This document shows, piece by piece, positions 1 through 7,912 of a stretch of DNA of 42,071 nt. The notes under the pieces are model-generated. The model saw nothing but the letters and a program-made list of their open reading frames with translations, had not been told where the DNA came from and did not search any database. The position numbers were made by a program, and so were the translations under genes. Source of the DNA: Lachnospiraceae bacterium NC2004. GTDB lineage: Bacteria; Bacillota; Clostridia; Lachnospirales; Lachnospiraceae. The stretch spans positions 1 to 42,071 of the forward strand of contig JHXB01000018.1 of the NCBI GenBank assembly GCA_000621905.1, written 5' to 3'. Positions within the stretch are counted from its first letter, which is position 1, and the number at the start of each line of letters is the position of its first letter.

Positions 1-612
1 TGGGGCATCGAGCCCGTCAGAATGTGCGATATCAAGAATTATAAGAGTGACAGCAACTCACTGTCTCACGGACAGGTTCTGCCAAGACCATATAAGTACG
101 ACGAAGCACGCATTGTATTTCAGGAAATGATAGATGTACTCTGTACTGACATGTACAAAAAGAAACTGATCACCAAGCTATATACATGGTGGGTAAGCTA
201 CGATTACAAGAGCCTTGAATACTGCCCTTACTACGAAGGTCCACTATCCATAGACTATTATGGCAGAGTGCACCCAACACACAGCAACGGCACAGCAAGA
301 ACAGATGTGGCGACCAACTCTACACAGGAAGTAACCTTGGCGCTCACGACTGCATTTGACAAAAAGACCGACCATAGACTGTTGTACCGTAGGCTCGGAG
401 TGTGCGCCTGCAACGTGCATGAAGACAACGGGATATACCAACTCAACCTATTTACCGACTATGACCGCCTCGAAAAAGAGCGCAACATCCAGAGAGCCAT
501 GGCCGAGATAAGAGCCAAGTACGGTGCAAATGCAATACTTAAAGGCATCAACCTTCTTGAAGGAGCAACCGCCAAAGAACGAAACGAACAGATTGGAGGA
601 CATAGAGCATAG
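1..612 (+). CDS. Y-family DNA polymerase (UmuC/DinB-like), C-terminal part
   Basis: The reading frame is open to the first base, so the gene begins outside the window; about 203 codons remain. The visible part matches the little-finger and C-terminal region of Firmicute UmuC-type translesion polymerases: it starts WGIEPVRMCDIK, continues with a thumb/little-finger stretch containing KLYTWWVSYDY, and ends in a tail containing NLFTDYDRLEKER and an Ala/Lys-rich helix typical of this group. The catalytic palm is not in the window. The YolD-like gene follows 33 bp downstream, the usual partner arrangement. Such genes act in lesion bypass and are often SOS-controlled, but the promoter is outside the window. 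Family assignment is confident; the exact subfamily is not. Confidence 0.85.
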   Translation, partial: WGIEPVRMCDIKNYKSDSNSLSHGQVLPRPYKYDEARIVFQEMIDVLCTDMYKKKLITKLYTWWVSYDYKSLEYCPYYEGPLSIDYYGRVHPTHSNGTARTDVATNSTQEVTLALTTAFDKKTDHRLLYRRLGVCACNVHEDNGIYQLNLFTDYDRLEKERNIQRAMAEIRAKYGANAILKGINLLEGATAKERNEQIGGHRA

Positions 613-645
613 CCTTATTCCTCCGCACATTTACGGAGGGATCAG

Positions 646-1143
646 ATGGCAAATGAAAATGTTACCTTTCCGAAAGACTTTGAATACATCGAAGTCGTCA
701 GAACCGGGAAGCCCATACATGAGCAATACGACAGCTTCTGGATAAAGCATCCTCCTATGGATCTTTCTAGGCGCGCCAAGATATTTTCACCATTTGACGC
801 TCTTAGAGGATTTAACGAAGCCGTATCTGCCAAAGAAGTACAGTATGTACCAAAGAAAGAATTAAACGAAGAGGAAATGCATGAGCTAGATCAGACGCTC
901 AGCATTCTTTACAAGCTCACAGCAAACGGCAAACTTGCAAGAGACAATAACATACAAGCAACCCTTACATACTTTGTCCCATGCTTAGATGTCGACAATG
1001 AAGCCTATATGGTTAAGGGGCAATACTGCACCATAACCGGAACCGTAATGAAAGTTGACTCACTGATTCATAAAATGATTGTCGTAGATGATGTTAATAT
1101 ACCGATATGTGATGTGGTAAAGATTGAATGCGAAAATATATAA
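646..1143 (+). CDS. YolD-like protein
   Basis: A 165-residue protein just after the Y-family polymerase, with a GGAGGG ribosome site at 637-642. The stretch HPPMDLSRRAKIFSPFDAL near residues 36-53 is the signature of YolD-like proteins that accompany UmuC-type polymerases in Firmicutes (established association). The C-terminal half, with GTVMKVDSLIHKMIVVDD, fits the small beta-rich fold of that family. Its biochemical role is unknown; it is usually regarded as an accessory to the polymerase. A small hairpin lies between the two genes (about 619-640). Assignment rests on the N-terminal motif plus gene order. Confidence 0.75.
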   Translation: MANENVTFPKDFEYIEVVRTGKPIHEQYDSFWIKHPPMDLSRRAKIFSPFDALRGFNEAVSAKEVQYVPKKELNEEEMHELDQTLSILYKLTANGKLARDNNIQATLTYFVPCLDVDNEAYMVKGQYCTITGTVMKVDSLIHKMIVVDDVNIPICDVVKIECENI

Positions 1144-1151
1144 ACTCTCGT

Positions 1152-1198
1152 TTTAACGTTGGCGTTTTTGATAATTTGTCAAAAACGCACACGTTAAA
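1152..1198. repeat. Imperfect palindrome upstream of the AAA_14 gene
   Basis: Two 20-bp arms at 1152-1171 and 1179-1198, the second being the reverse complement of the first except at two adjacent positions. The core is TTTAACGTGTGCG or its variant. A second palindrome with the same 13-bp core stands just after the gene (2496-2542), so the ATPase gene is bracketed by the same element. Confidence 0.75.
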
Positions 1199-1199
1199 C

Positions 1200-1228
1200 T
1201 TGATTTTACAATCTGTTTTTGATAATAT
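1200..1228 (+). promoter_or_regulatory. Predicted sigma-A promoter of the AAA_14 gene
   Basis: TTGATT at 1200-1205 and TAATAT at 1223-1228 are separated by 17 bp, about 35 bp before the chosen ATG. It lies directly downstream of the left palindrome, so that palindrome could also serve as an operator. Prediction from sequence only. Confidence 0.45.
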
Positions 1229-1262
1229 ACAAATGAAAAACATCTTCGAAAGGAATGATAAT

Positions 1263-2492
1263 ATGGATTGGTATCCTCGTGAAAACTATCTAAAAAAAAT
1301 CCGCGACTTTTATCATGCGACCGATATTATAAAAGTAATCACCGGAGTCAGGCGATGTGGCAAATCCTGTCTTATGGAGACGATTGCCTACGAACTTAAA
1401 GAATCCGGAATTCCAACAGACAATATCATATACTTTGACCTAGATAGCAAAAACTACAACAAAATTCTTAAACCGGAACAACTAGAAGAATTGATTGAGT
1501 CAGTTTCTGCTATAAACGGAACAAAATATCTTTTCATCGATGAAGTACAGAATGTAAAAGGGTTTGAGACCGTGCTAAATGGTTTTCGCGGAACTAACGA
1601 ATGGTCAATCTTCATTACCGGTTCAAATTCATATCTTTTAAGCGGAGAGCTTATGACAAAGCTCACCGGAAGATACATCGAATTTGAAATGTTCACTCTT
1701 TCTTTCGAGGAATATGAAGCCATTAAAAAATTCTACGGAAAAGAAATTGCACCTGATCGTCAGGAAGAGTTGCAGAACTATATACTAGAAGGTGGTTTTC
1801 CTAGAACAATCCTGCTGGATAATTTGGCTGCAAAACGTCGATATGTACAAAGCGTTATCAATGAGATCTTTGAAAAAGATATCCGAAGAAGGCTAAAAAT
1901 CCGCAATATAAGCACCTTTGATACCGTTCAAAAATACATCATTAACAATTTTGGCGCAACAACAAGCCTTAAAAGCCTTAAGAAAGCCATTGAGCAAAGT
2001 GGAACTCCTATCAGCGAGGCGACAATAGCACGATATATCAGAGCCTTGCTAGATGCTAAGATTCTCTATGAATGTCCTAGATTCGACATGAAATCGAAAA
2101 AATCCTTAAGCGGAGAAAAAAAGTATTATCTCTCCGATACCGGTTTTTATTATGTCCAAAATACCGATAATAGGATAAACTTCGGTCCTGTCCTTGAGAA
2201 CATCACATATATATATGCAAGATCCCACGATTACTCTGTAAGTGTCGGTAGAATTGGTAAACTTGAATGCGACTTCATCTTAAGGAATGATGAGATGAGT
2301 TATTCCTATGTTCAGGTTGCTTATACGATAGCGCTTTCAAAAGATACAGAAGACCGAGAGTACAGACCTCTTGAATCGATAAAAGACAATTATCCGAAAT
2401 ATGTTGCCACAGCCGATTCACTTCTTCAAAAACGCAACGGCATAGAACATATTAACATTGTGGACTTTATGAGAAATGGAAAAAACTTTTAA
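1263..2492 (+). CDS. AAA_14/DUF4143-family ATPase
   Basis: A 409-residue protein, the usual length for this family. The P-loop is GVRRCGKSC near residue 25 and Walker B is YLFIDEVQ near residue 85; the C-terminal half has the DUF4143 fold features (YYLSDTGFYY, then VLENITYIYARSH and a degenerate nuclease-like strand ECDFILRN). I chose the ATG at 1263 because it follows AAAGGA and a predicted promoter; the open frame extends back to 1128 but only into the preceding gene and the palindrome. These ATPases are widespread singletons whose role is not settled. The gene is bracketed by matching palindromes and is the last plus-strand gene before the minus-strand island, which suggests insertion as a cassette. 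Confidence 0.85.
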   Translation: MDWYPRENYLKKIRDFYHATDIIKVITGVRRCGKSCLMETIAYELKESGIPTDNIIYFDLDSKNYNKILKPEQLEELIESVSAINGTKYLFIDEVQNVKGFETVLNGFRGTNEWSIFITGSNSYLLSGELMTKLTGRYIEFEMFTLSFEEYEAIKKFYGKEIAPDRQEELQNYILEGGFPRTILLDNLAAKRRYVQSVINEIFEKDIRRRLKIRNISTFDTVQKYIINNFGATTSLKSLKKAIEQSGTPISEATIARYIRALLDAKILYECPRFDMKSKKSLSGEKKYYLSDTGFYYVQNTDNRINFGPVLENITYIYARSHDYSVSVGRIGKLECDFILRNDEMSYSYVQVAYTIALSKDTEDREYRPLESIKDNYPKYVATADSLLQKRNGIEHINIVDFMRNGKNF

Positions 2493-2495
2493 CAT

Positions 2496-2542
2496 TTTAA
2501 CGTGTGCGTTTATGTATTTTTATCATTTTCGCACACGTTAAA
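2496..2542. repeat. Palindrome downstream of the AAA_14 gene
   Basis: Perfect 13-bp arms, TTTAACGTGTGCG at 2496-2508 and its reverse complement at 2530-2542, starting 3 bp after the stop codon. The same core is in the palindrome at 1152-1198. It could act as a terminator hairpin, but the matched pair also resembles the ends of a mobile cassette. Confidence 0.75.
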
Positions 2543-2552
2543 TACTCCCCCC

Positions 2553-2654
2553 TCACCCATACACCTCCAGCACCCTCTTCGCTCTCTCAACAAGAGCCTC
2601 GGTAACGCCACTCTTGTCCCCTTTTTCAACCCAGGCAAGCGTAGGAACGGGGAC
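2553..2654 (-). pseudogene. 3' remnant of a WYL-regulator gene
   Basis: Reading the minus strand gives about 33 codons ending in PTLAWVEKGDKSGVTEALVE then RAKRVLEVYG and a stop, nearly identical to the C-terminus of the intact WYL regulator at 33658-34698. Nucleotide identity continues through the G-rich stretch after the stop. Upstream the match ends abruptly near 2654, so no start codon or DNA-binding domain is left. It is a dead duplicate, about 31 kb from its full-length copy, and sits immediately beside the right palindrome of the AAA_14 cassette. Confidence 0.85.
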
Positions 2655-2668
2655 ACTTACAATTATAG

Positions 2669-3058
2669 CTAATCACACCAACGTGATTGCCAAGTTATGT
2701 TAAATGTATCTTTTAGTATTTCAGGCTCATCAATCTGAATATACTCATCTGTATCCCTATTATATTTAAATACCCAATGGTTAGTTGCTGGCCTATATAA
2801 ACCGGGATATATTTCTTCAATAATAGCGTAATCATAATATGCTTCACAGATATCGCAAGCATTCATTTTAACATTTTCAAATGCAAGCTCCTTTTCATGA
2901 AAGAAACCAAACACATCATGACTACCCAATACCACAAATCCAAAACTTGACGGAACACGTATAACAGTTCCATCAGATTTTATACGCTCATAAGTCTTTA
3001 ACTCTATTTTAGAACAAACAATAACCGTATATATTGGATTTCCATTTACCTTTTCCAT
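2669..3058 (-). CDS. Unknown small protein, tandem paralogue 2
   Basis: A 129-residue soluble protein that I do not recognise. It is a close paralogue of the next gene upstream (3086-3475): both share NPIYT near the N-terminus, HDVFGFFHEKE, MNACDICE and a C-terminal DTDEYIQIDEPEIL. Two conserved cysteines in the CDIC motif are notable. It is the last gene of a five-gene minus-strand unit that starts at the operator-promoter at 5279-5315. No membrane segments or signal peptide. Function cannot be assigned. Confidence 0.7.
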   Translation of the reverse strand: MEKVNGNPIYTVIVCSKIELKTYERIKSDGTVIRVPSSFGFVVLGSHDVFGFFHEKELAFENVKMNACDICEAYYDYAIIEEIYPGLYRPATNHWVFKYNRDTDEYIQIDEPEILKDTFNITWQSRWCD

Positions 3059-3085
3059 ATTTAATCACCTTTTTTAATTATATAA

Positions 3086-3475
3086 CTAATCACACCAACG
3101 TGATATCCAAGTTAAATTAGCTTTGTTTCTTAGTATTTCAGGTTCATCAATCTGAATATATTCATCAGTATCCCTATTATATTTAAATAACCAATGATTA
3201 CGCGAGAGCGTATATAGACCGGGAATAACTTCTTCAACAATAGCGTAATTATAACAATCTTCACAGATATCACAAGCATTCATTCTTACAGCTTCAAATG
3301 CAATCTCCTTTTCATGAAAGAAGCCGAACACATCATGATCACCTAATATCACATCCCCTATACAAGAATAACTAGTTAAAGCAGTTCCATCAGGGTTAAT
3401 ACTCTCTTTAGTCTTTAGTTCCACTGTATCACAGCAAATAATCGTATATATCGGGTTTGTATTCATATAATTCAT
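3086..3475 (-). CDS. Unknown small protein, tandem paralogue 1
   Basis: A 129-residue protein. I chose the ATG at 3475 rather than the TTG at 3481 because it follows GAGGTG by 7 bp and gives the same length as the paralogue downstream. It shares most conserved positions with that protein, including HDVFGFFHEKE, NACDICE and RDTDEYIQIDEPE. The pair arose by tandem duplication and has diverged mainly in the first half. Function unknown; it belongs to the operon with the FtsK-like protein. Confidence 0.7.
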   Translation of the reverse strand: MNYMNTNPIYTIICCDTVELKTKESINPDGTALTSYSCIGDVILGDHDVFGFFHEKEIAFEAVRMNACDICEDCYNYAIVEEVIPGLYTLSRNHWLFKYNRDTDEYIQIDEPEILRNKANLTWISRWCD

Positions 3476-3522
3476 CTTCAATCACCTCGGTTTTTTTATT
3501 ATAATTATCTTATGACGATTGA

Positions 3523-4014
3523 TCACAAATTAAGAACAGAACGATCGCCATCCTCAAACTCTTCAATCGGCTCATCAAACAACAAACCTGCAAGCGCCGT
3601 AAAGAAATGCGCCGTCCACCACTCAATATTAATATCCTCTCTATCTTCATTTCCATCAATCTCAACTTCATCGATATCAGCTAGACCATACTCTGTGCGC
3701 ATAAGATCATGAACCTCCGGCGGAGATTTATGCCTTCCGTTATTAGTAAGCACATGATTATAAAAATACGCATCATCACGCTCGTTACTTATCTTCTCAA
3801 TTGTATCAACCACTGACTGCTGAATAGATTTAAAGTCCTCTCCAGCATGAATAATATATCTAAACGTATTATCCTTGTCTAAATATCTATTCAGTTCATT
3901 TTCAGAAAAACTGGTATAGGTACGAAAAAAATCAGCCAAGTTGTCACAGATCTTAAAAAATACATGAATCATTTCGCCCATTTCTTCAATTCGTACAAAT
4001 TTAACATTCTCCAT
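3523..4014 (-). CDS. Unknown protein in the FtsK-like operon
   Basis: A 163-residue acidic protein with a good ribosome site (AAGGAGG before the ATG) that I do not recognise. The C-terminal third is very acidic (IDEVEIDGNEDRED) and has a hydrophobic stretch WWTAHFFTALAGLLF near residue 132, too short and mixed to call a membrane segment. It follows the FtsK-like gene by 12 bp and is clearly co-transcribed with it. No catalytic motif is visible. Confidence 0.65.
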   Translation of the reverse strand: MENVKFVRIEEMGEMIHVFFKICDNLADFFRTYTSFSENELNRYLDKDNTFRYIIHAGEDFKSIQQSVVDTIEKISNERDDAYFYNHVLTNNGRHKSPPEVHDLMRTEYGLADIDEVEIDGNEDREDINIEWWTAHFFTALAGLLFDEPIEEFEDGDRSVLNL

Positions 4015-4026
4015 AATGCATCCTCC

Positions 4027-4584
4027 TTATCTCATAACTAAATACTTTTTCATAAACTCTGTATAAATACCTGGTTCAGGATTCTTTATCCCAATCACCA
4101 TATATATTCCAACATCCTCTCCTAACTGAGCGAGTCGGCAAACAGCCTCCTCTGTCTCTTCCGGATTATACTTCATAAGCACATCAAGCTCACTGATTAT
4201 CACAAGAATATACCGAACCTTAGTCCTCTTCCTTCTATCCATCAATCGATTATAACTTCGGATTGTCCTTACAGGATCCTGGTCCTCATCCTCTGTCCTA
4301 TCAAACAACATCTTACGAACAACAAGCTCGTCATATAGCAAACAATTCAAGGCATCTAAACTCTCCTGTAAATCGTCTTTCACAGATATCTTCATATCAC
4401 CCGTCATTTCGGACCAACCATAATCCTTGAGATTCCCTAAAAAGTATATTCTAAGACTATCGGGTGTTATGCTATTTATAAATCTTTGAACAACCGAATG
4501 AAATAATTCTCTACGTTCCATCTCATCTTTACTGGAAATGATAATACTTCCACGTTTAAGAAGATCCATTTCTTCTTGATTCAT
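4027..4584 (-). CDS. FtsK/SpoIIIE-like motor domain lacking the Walker A motif
   Basis: 185 residues, start chosen at the ATG with GGGGGAG 8 bp upstream. The protein follows the FtsK motor domain closely: the strand after the P-loop helix (TPDSLRIYFLG, 40-50; family TPDEVKLILID), the helix with ESLDALNCLL, IRSYNRLM (108-115; family IEGYN), Walker B YILVIISELDVLM (125-137; family IVVIVDELADLM) and EEAVCRLAQLGEDVGIYMV (145-163; family ESICRLAQMARAAGIHLI). Where the P-loop should be there is SSKDEMERR, so it should not bind ATP in the normal way. It also lacks membrane, linker and gamma domains. Probably a regulatory or decoy partner of an FtsK-type translocase; that part is inference. Confidence 0.75.
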   Translation of the reverse strand: MNQEEMDLLKRGSIIISSKDEMERRELFHSVVQRFINSITPDSLRIYFLGNLKDYGWSEMTGDMKISVKDDLQESLDALNCLLYDELVVRKMLFDRTEDEDQDPVRTIRSYNRLMDRRKRTKVRYILVIISELDVLMKYNPEETEEAVCRLAQLGEDVGIYMVIGIKNPEPGIYTEFMKKYLVMR

Positions 4585-4597
4585 ATTCATCTCCCCC

Positions 4598-4620
4598 ATC
4601 ATAAAAAAATATATGCACAA
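4598..4620 (-). promoter_or_regulatory. Possible internal half-site promoter before the FtsK-like gene
   Basis: In the 51-bp gap upstream of the FtsK-like gene, a single half-site TTGTGCAT (4613-4620, minus strand) is followed after exactly 9 bp by TATGAT (4598-4603). This copies the geometry of the island's palindromic promoters, but the distal half-site is missing, so it is weaker evidence. Confidence 0.35.
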
Positions 4621-4635
4621 CGCTACCAACTTGCA

Positions 4636-5244
4636 TTACCACCAAAGGTCTTCGTAAATGAATGTTAAATCAGAAAATGCCTTTTTCAACAAAGTATCCT
4701 TTTCTCTTTGAAGTTCAGTGATATCTACTGCATCTTCTATTCTCATATCCAGTTTATGAATCTCATCAAATTCATCTGATACCGAATTTACAAGATTCTT
4801 CCATTTCTCCCAATCTTCATCGGTAGACTCGTATAAAGGATCCTTGCTTTCAATCACACAGTTCCCAATAGCCATCGTGTTTTCAATAAAGAATCTCAAA
4901 TAGTCACGAATAATCACTGTAAGATATAAATTGGTCTGCCAATGAACATTCCAATCAATACTTTCAATCTTAAAATCAATATTATTGTCCTTGCTAAGCA
5001 TCCTTACCTTTCCGATAGACAAGTGTCGTAGTTTATAATTCTTCCATTTATCCTTTAACATTCCAAGCTGATGGCGAATCCCTATGATTCTGTACTCCGG
5101 GAAATCGCTGACAGCCTGCATATACTTTCTAAATCCTTCTATGTTGTAAACCTCCGAGCCGTCAGCATTTTTCTTTTCATAGAAGCCATCTGTTGCCATA
5201 TCGTAAAGCTTATTCCATTTCCTTTCGGTAATATACTTCTTCAT
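4636..5244 (-). CDS. Unknown protein, first gene of the FtsK-like operon
   Basis: A 202-residue protein starting at the ATG that follows AAGGGGAG; the open frame runs further upstream but only through the promoter. It is rich in aromatic and charged residues (for example DWNVHWQTNLYLTVIIRDYLRFF near 124-146) and has a predicted helical C-terminus rich in Glu and Lys. I do not recognise the family and see no catalytic motif. As first gene after the operator-promoter at 5279-5315 it leads the unit containing the P-loop-less FtsK-like protein. Confidence 0.65.
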   Translation of the reverse strand: MKKYITERKWNKLYDMATDGFYEKKNADGSEVYNIEGFRKYMQAVSDFPEYRIIGIRHQLGMLKDKWKNYKLRHLSIGKVRMLSKDNNIDFKIESIDWNVHWQTNLYLTVIIRDYLRFFIENTMAIGNCVIESKDPLYESTDEDWEKWKNLVNSVSDEFDEIHKLDMRIEDAVDITELQREKDTLLKKAFSDLTFIYEDLWW

Positions 5245-5278
5245 AAGCCATCTCCCCTTTCTTCTTTTTCTTAAATAC

Positions 5279-5315
5279 AGTATAAAAAATGAGATGCGCA
5301 TTATTGTGCACATCT
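5279..5315 (-). promoter_or_regulatory. Island operator-promoter A (FtsK-like operon)
   Basis: Palindrome at 5292-5315 with half-sites ATGCGCAT (5294-5301) and GTGCACAT (5306-5313, plus-strand reading) separated by 4 bp. On the minus strand the proximal half-site is followed after exactly 9 bp by TATACT (5279-5284). No -35 hexamer is present. The architecture is shared with the other island promoters described here and points to a dimeric regulator bound over the -35 region. Confidence 0.7.
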
Positions 5316-5375
5316 CTAATAATAACAATATAAAATAAATAGAATCTCTAAGTGTTATTCTTCATAAAGATATAT

Positions 5376-7880
5376 CTATACGCATTGTTCACATCCTCTA
5401 GCATACATTTCCAAAACAACTAATGCTTCATCCTTCTTAATCTTTTCATCATAATCAAGCTCATTATCCGAAATACTCTTAAGCAGGTTATACACACTGT
5501 TAACGTAATCATATCCCTTTTTGATAAATTCTTCATCCACATATCGTGCTCTAAAGCGAAGCCATGCACGATAAAACGCCTCAGGATAATAAAGCTTATA
5601 ATAAAGATTCTTAAATGATAATACAGTATAAATCGCAGCATGAATTTTCGGGAATAAATAATGAATCTTCTCACAAGATTCAATATACCAATCAGGAACT
5701 CCAATATTCTTCATATCATTAACCCATTCCTCATGAATACCACCGTATCCTTTTCCCGCACGAATACAATCCATAATACTATAAGCTTCCTCTCTATCCA
5801 TACCAAGGCTCTCTAAATAAAGCATTATGTCTTCTCTACAAGAAATACAATCCGCAAATGATATTCCGTCTTTCTGGACAAGTTCTTCCGAATTGTCGAT
5901 CCACGCACCTGTTCCATGTGCTGCAGCAAATAACCTGATTAGGTCTGACAGGTTATTTGGTTTAGCTGTTTCAATAGCAGTCTTTATAAAATCAGAGCTA
6001 ATTCCTGCACTACCTAGAGTTCCGAGCGTAAATCCATCTACATCCTCTTCACTTATGCCAAGCGCCTCGACACCGCTAAACAAACTCATTACACCCTTAT
6101 CATCTAATGGTATTGATTCAGGATCAACACCGGTTTCATCGTGTAAACACTTTATCATAGTAAGATCAGTATGGCTTAGAATATTAACCTTCAACATCAC
6201 TTTATCAAGTGAATGCCATTCAAAATGAGCTGTCTTAAACTCAGAATCTAAGTGATGTGCAATTGGCGTGTAATCATAAACATCTTTATCTTCTGCACTC
6301 ACTAACATAGCACCAGGATGAAGCCCATCTTTTTGTTTAACACCAACTAACTGATCAGCTTCATAATCGATATAATCATCATCAGTATTGTTATACTCAT
6401 TAGAAAAACGAATTGCCTGCTTCATTGATATTGTTGAAATAGTGCCTGCTTGTAGCGCAGTACCAATACCTTTTATGCCACTTAAATATCTCCTCGTCTC
6501 GTCTTGCATGTCTCCAGATACATTTATATTAAAGTCCGGTTCTTTATCAAAATCAAGACCAAGGAATACTTCAAACGGTGTATCAAATCCATCTTTCGCC
6601 AAATTCTTTCCGCACTTAGGACATGCTTTATCAGGCAAATCAACTCCACAATTACCAACATGATACCCTTTTATATGCTTTACCTCGAAATCTGAATATC
6701 CACACGAACGGCAGTAGTAATGCGCAGGCAACGGGTTAATCATTGTTATTCCGGCAAGAAATGATACAAATGACGCACCTGAGCATCCTCTGCTTCCAAC
6801 CAAATAACCGGAATCATTATTATACTTAACTAGATCATGATATATCATGTAAACAGAAGAATAATCCGCCTTAGCAATTCCTGTAAGTTCATCTTCTAAA
6901 CGTTTACTCGCTTCCTCAGGAACAACATCGCCATAGATCTCATGAACCCTTTTATAGCATATATCTCGCAACTCTTGATTGGCATTAGGATATATAGGAT
7001 GACATTTTTCCGCTGGAATAGGTCTTAACGCCGGTATATCAGCTACAATCTTGTTCGGATTATCTATAACTATCTGTCTAGCCACATTTTCATCAAGGAA
7101 ACTAAACTCATCTAATAACTCTTCTGCCGAAATCAAATGATGCTTCGGAGTCCAATCCTCATAATCTCTTATACCATCTGCATATCTGATCATCTTAAAC
7201 GAATCAATATTAAAATCATGAAGATAGTAAACATCTGTCGTTGCCACTACTGGAACTCCATATCCTTCAGACAGTTCAACTATCCTTTTTACGGCTTCCG
7301 TTGCTTCTTCCACGGTCATGTTATAGCGTGATTTAAGGCAAAGAAGGGATACATAATTAACCGGCGGTTCTACTTCAACATAATCATAAAACTCAACAAT
7401 CTCTTTTAATTGATCGTCAGCCACTTTTTGAGAAACAGCATGCATTATCTCGCCGTGAGCACCACCGCATCCAATAATTATACCTTCTCTATTATCCTTT
7501 ATAATACTTTTGGGTATAGTAGAAAATGGATCTGACCCATAAGAACGAGCGCTAGAATAAAGCTTATATAAACTATTAAAGCCTTCCTGCTTTGCAACCA
7601 GTATGCTTATTCTATATGATTCTTGTTTTTCGTAATCTGCTTCAGATAGATCATCACACATCCAGGCTTCCATTCCATAGATAAACTTAACAGTAGCTTC
7701 TTCCTCACTGTTATTGAATCTCTTGTATAAATCCGGAAACTCTTGCACAGAATTCGTATCGGTTATTGCGATAGCAGAAACTCCTTTTTCTTTTGCGTCT
7801 TCGACAAGGAAGTCCATGTCTACCAAACCACGCATTTCGCTCATCTTTGAATGGCAATGCAATTCGGCTCTTTTATTCAT
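5376..7880 (-). CDS. PolC-like DNA polymerase III alpha homologue, no exonuclease, altered active site
   Basis: 834 residues, against about 1440 for PolC. The order is: split PHP domain (AELHCHSKMSEM near residue 5, IAITDTNSVQEFP, YGMEAW) joined directly to its second half (GIIIGCGGAHGE, YDYVEVEPP), so the inserted 3'-5' exonuclease and the N-terminal OB region are missing. Next are the PolC finger motif GSRGCSGASFV, a zinc knuckle (CRSC, CPKC) and the palm. Family PDIDLNFSG is PDFNINVSG here (D449 kept, second Asp is N451), and family LKLDILGHDD is LKVNILSHTD (Asp is N566). Two of the three metal-binding Asp are therefore Asn, so polymerase activity is unlikely. The C-terminal thumb-to-end region is also shortened. 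Start taken at the ATG after GAGGTG. It is the last gene of the nine-gene operon with KptA. A structural or decoy role is inferred. Confidence 0.85.
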   Translation of the reverse strand: MNKRAELHCHSKMSEMRGLVDMDFLVEDAKEKGVSAIAITDTNSVQEFPDLYKRFNNSEEEATVKFIYGMEAWMCDDLSEADYEKQESYRISILVAKQEGFNSLYKLYSSARSYGSDPFSTIPKSIIKDNREGIIIGCGGAHGEIMHAVSQKVADDQLKEIVEFYDYVEVEPPVNYVSLLCLKSRYNMTVEEATEAVKRIVELSEGYGVPVVATTDVYYLHDFNIDSFKMIRYADGIRDYEDWTPKHHLISAEELLDEFSFLDENVARQIVIDNPNKIVADIPALRPIPAEKCHPIYPNANQELRDICYKRVHEIYGDVVPEEASKRLEDELTGIAKADYSSVYMIYHDLVKYNNDSGYLVGSRGCSGASFVSFLAGITMINPLPAHYYCRSCGYSDFEVKHIKGYHVGNCGVDLPDKACPKCGKNLAKDGFDTPFEVFLGLDFDKEPDFNINVSGDMQDETRRYLSGIKGIGTALQAGTISTISMKQAIRFSNEYNNTDDDYIDYEADQLVGVKQKDGLHPGAMLVSAEDKDVYDYTPIAHHLDSEFKTAHFEWHSLDKVMLKVNILSHTDLTMIKCLHDETGVDPESIPLDDKGVMSLFSGVEALGISEEDVDGFTLGTLGSAGISSDFIKTAIETAKPNNLSDLIRLFAAAHGTGAWIDNSEELVQKDGISFADCISCREDIMLYLESLGMDREEAYSIMDCIRAGKGYGGIHEEWVNDMKNIGVPDWYIESCEKIHYLFPKIHAAIYTVLSFKNLYYKLYYPEAFYRAWLRFRARYVDEEFIKKGYDYVNSVYNLLKSISDNELDYDEKIKKDEALVVLEMYARGCEQCV

Positions 7881-7912
7881 ACTCAACACCTCATTATGTA
7901 TTTCTTATTTTT

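Noticed and set aside
1128-1262. The upstream extension of the AAA_14 frame (45 more codons).
   Set aside because: It overlaps the YolD-like gene end, the palindrome and the predicted promoter; the internal ATG has a ribosome site.
5291-5316. The GATGTGCA...TGCGCATC palindromes read as Rho-independent terminators because T-runs follow on the minus strand.
   Set aside because: Most lie upstream of genes, not after them, and each has a -10 hexamer at exactly 9 bp. The copy at 27222-27245 may do both.
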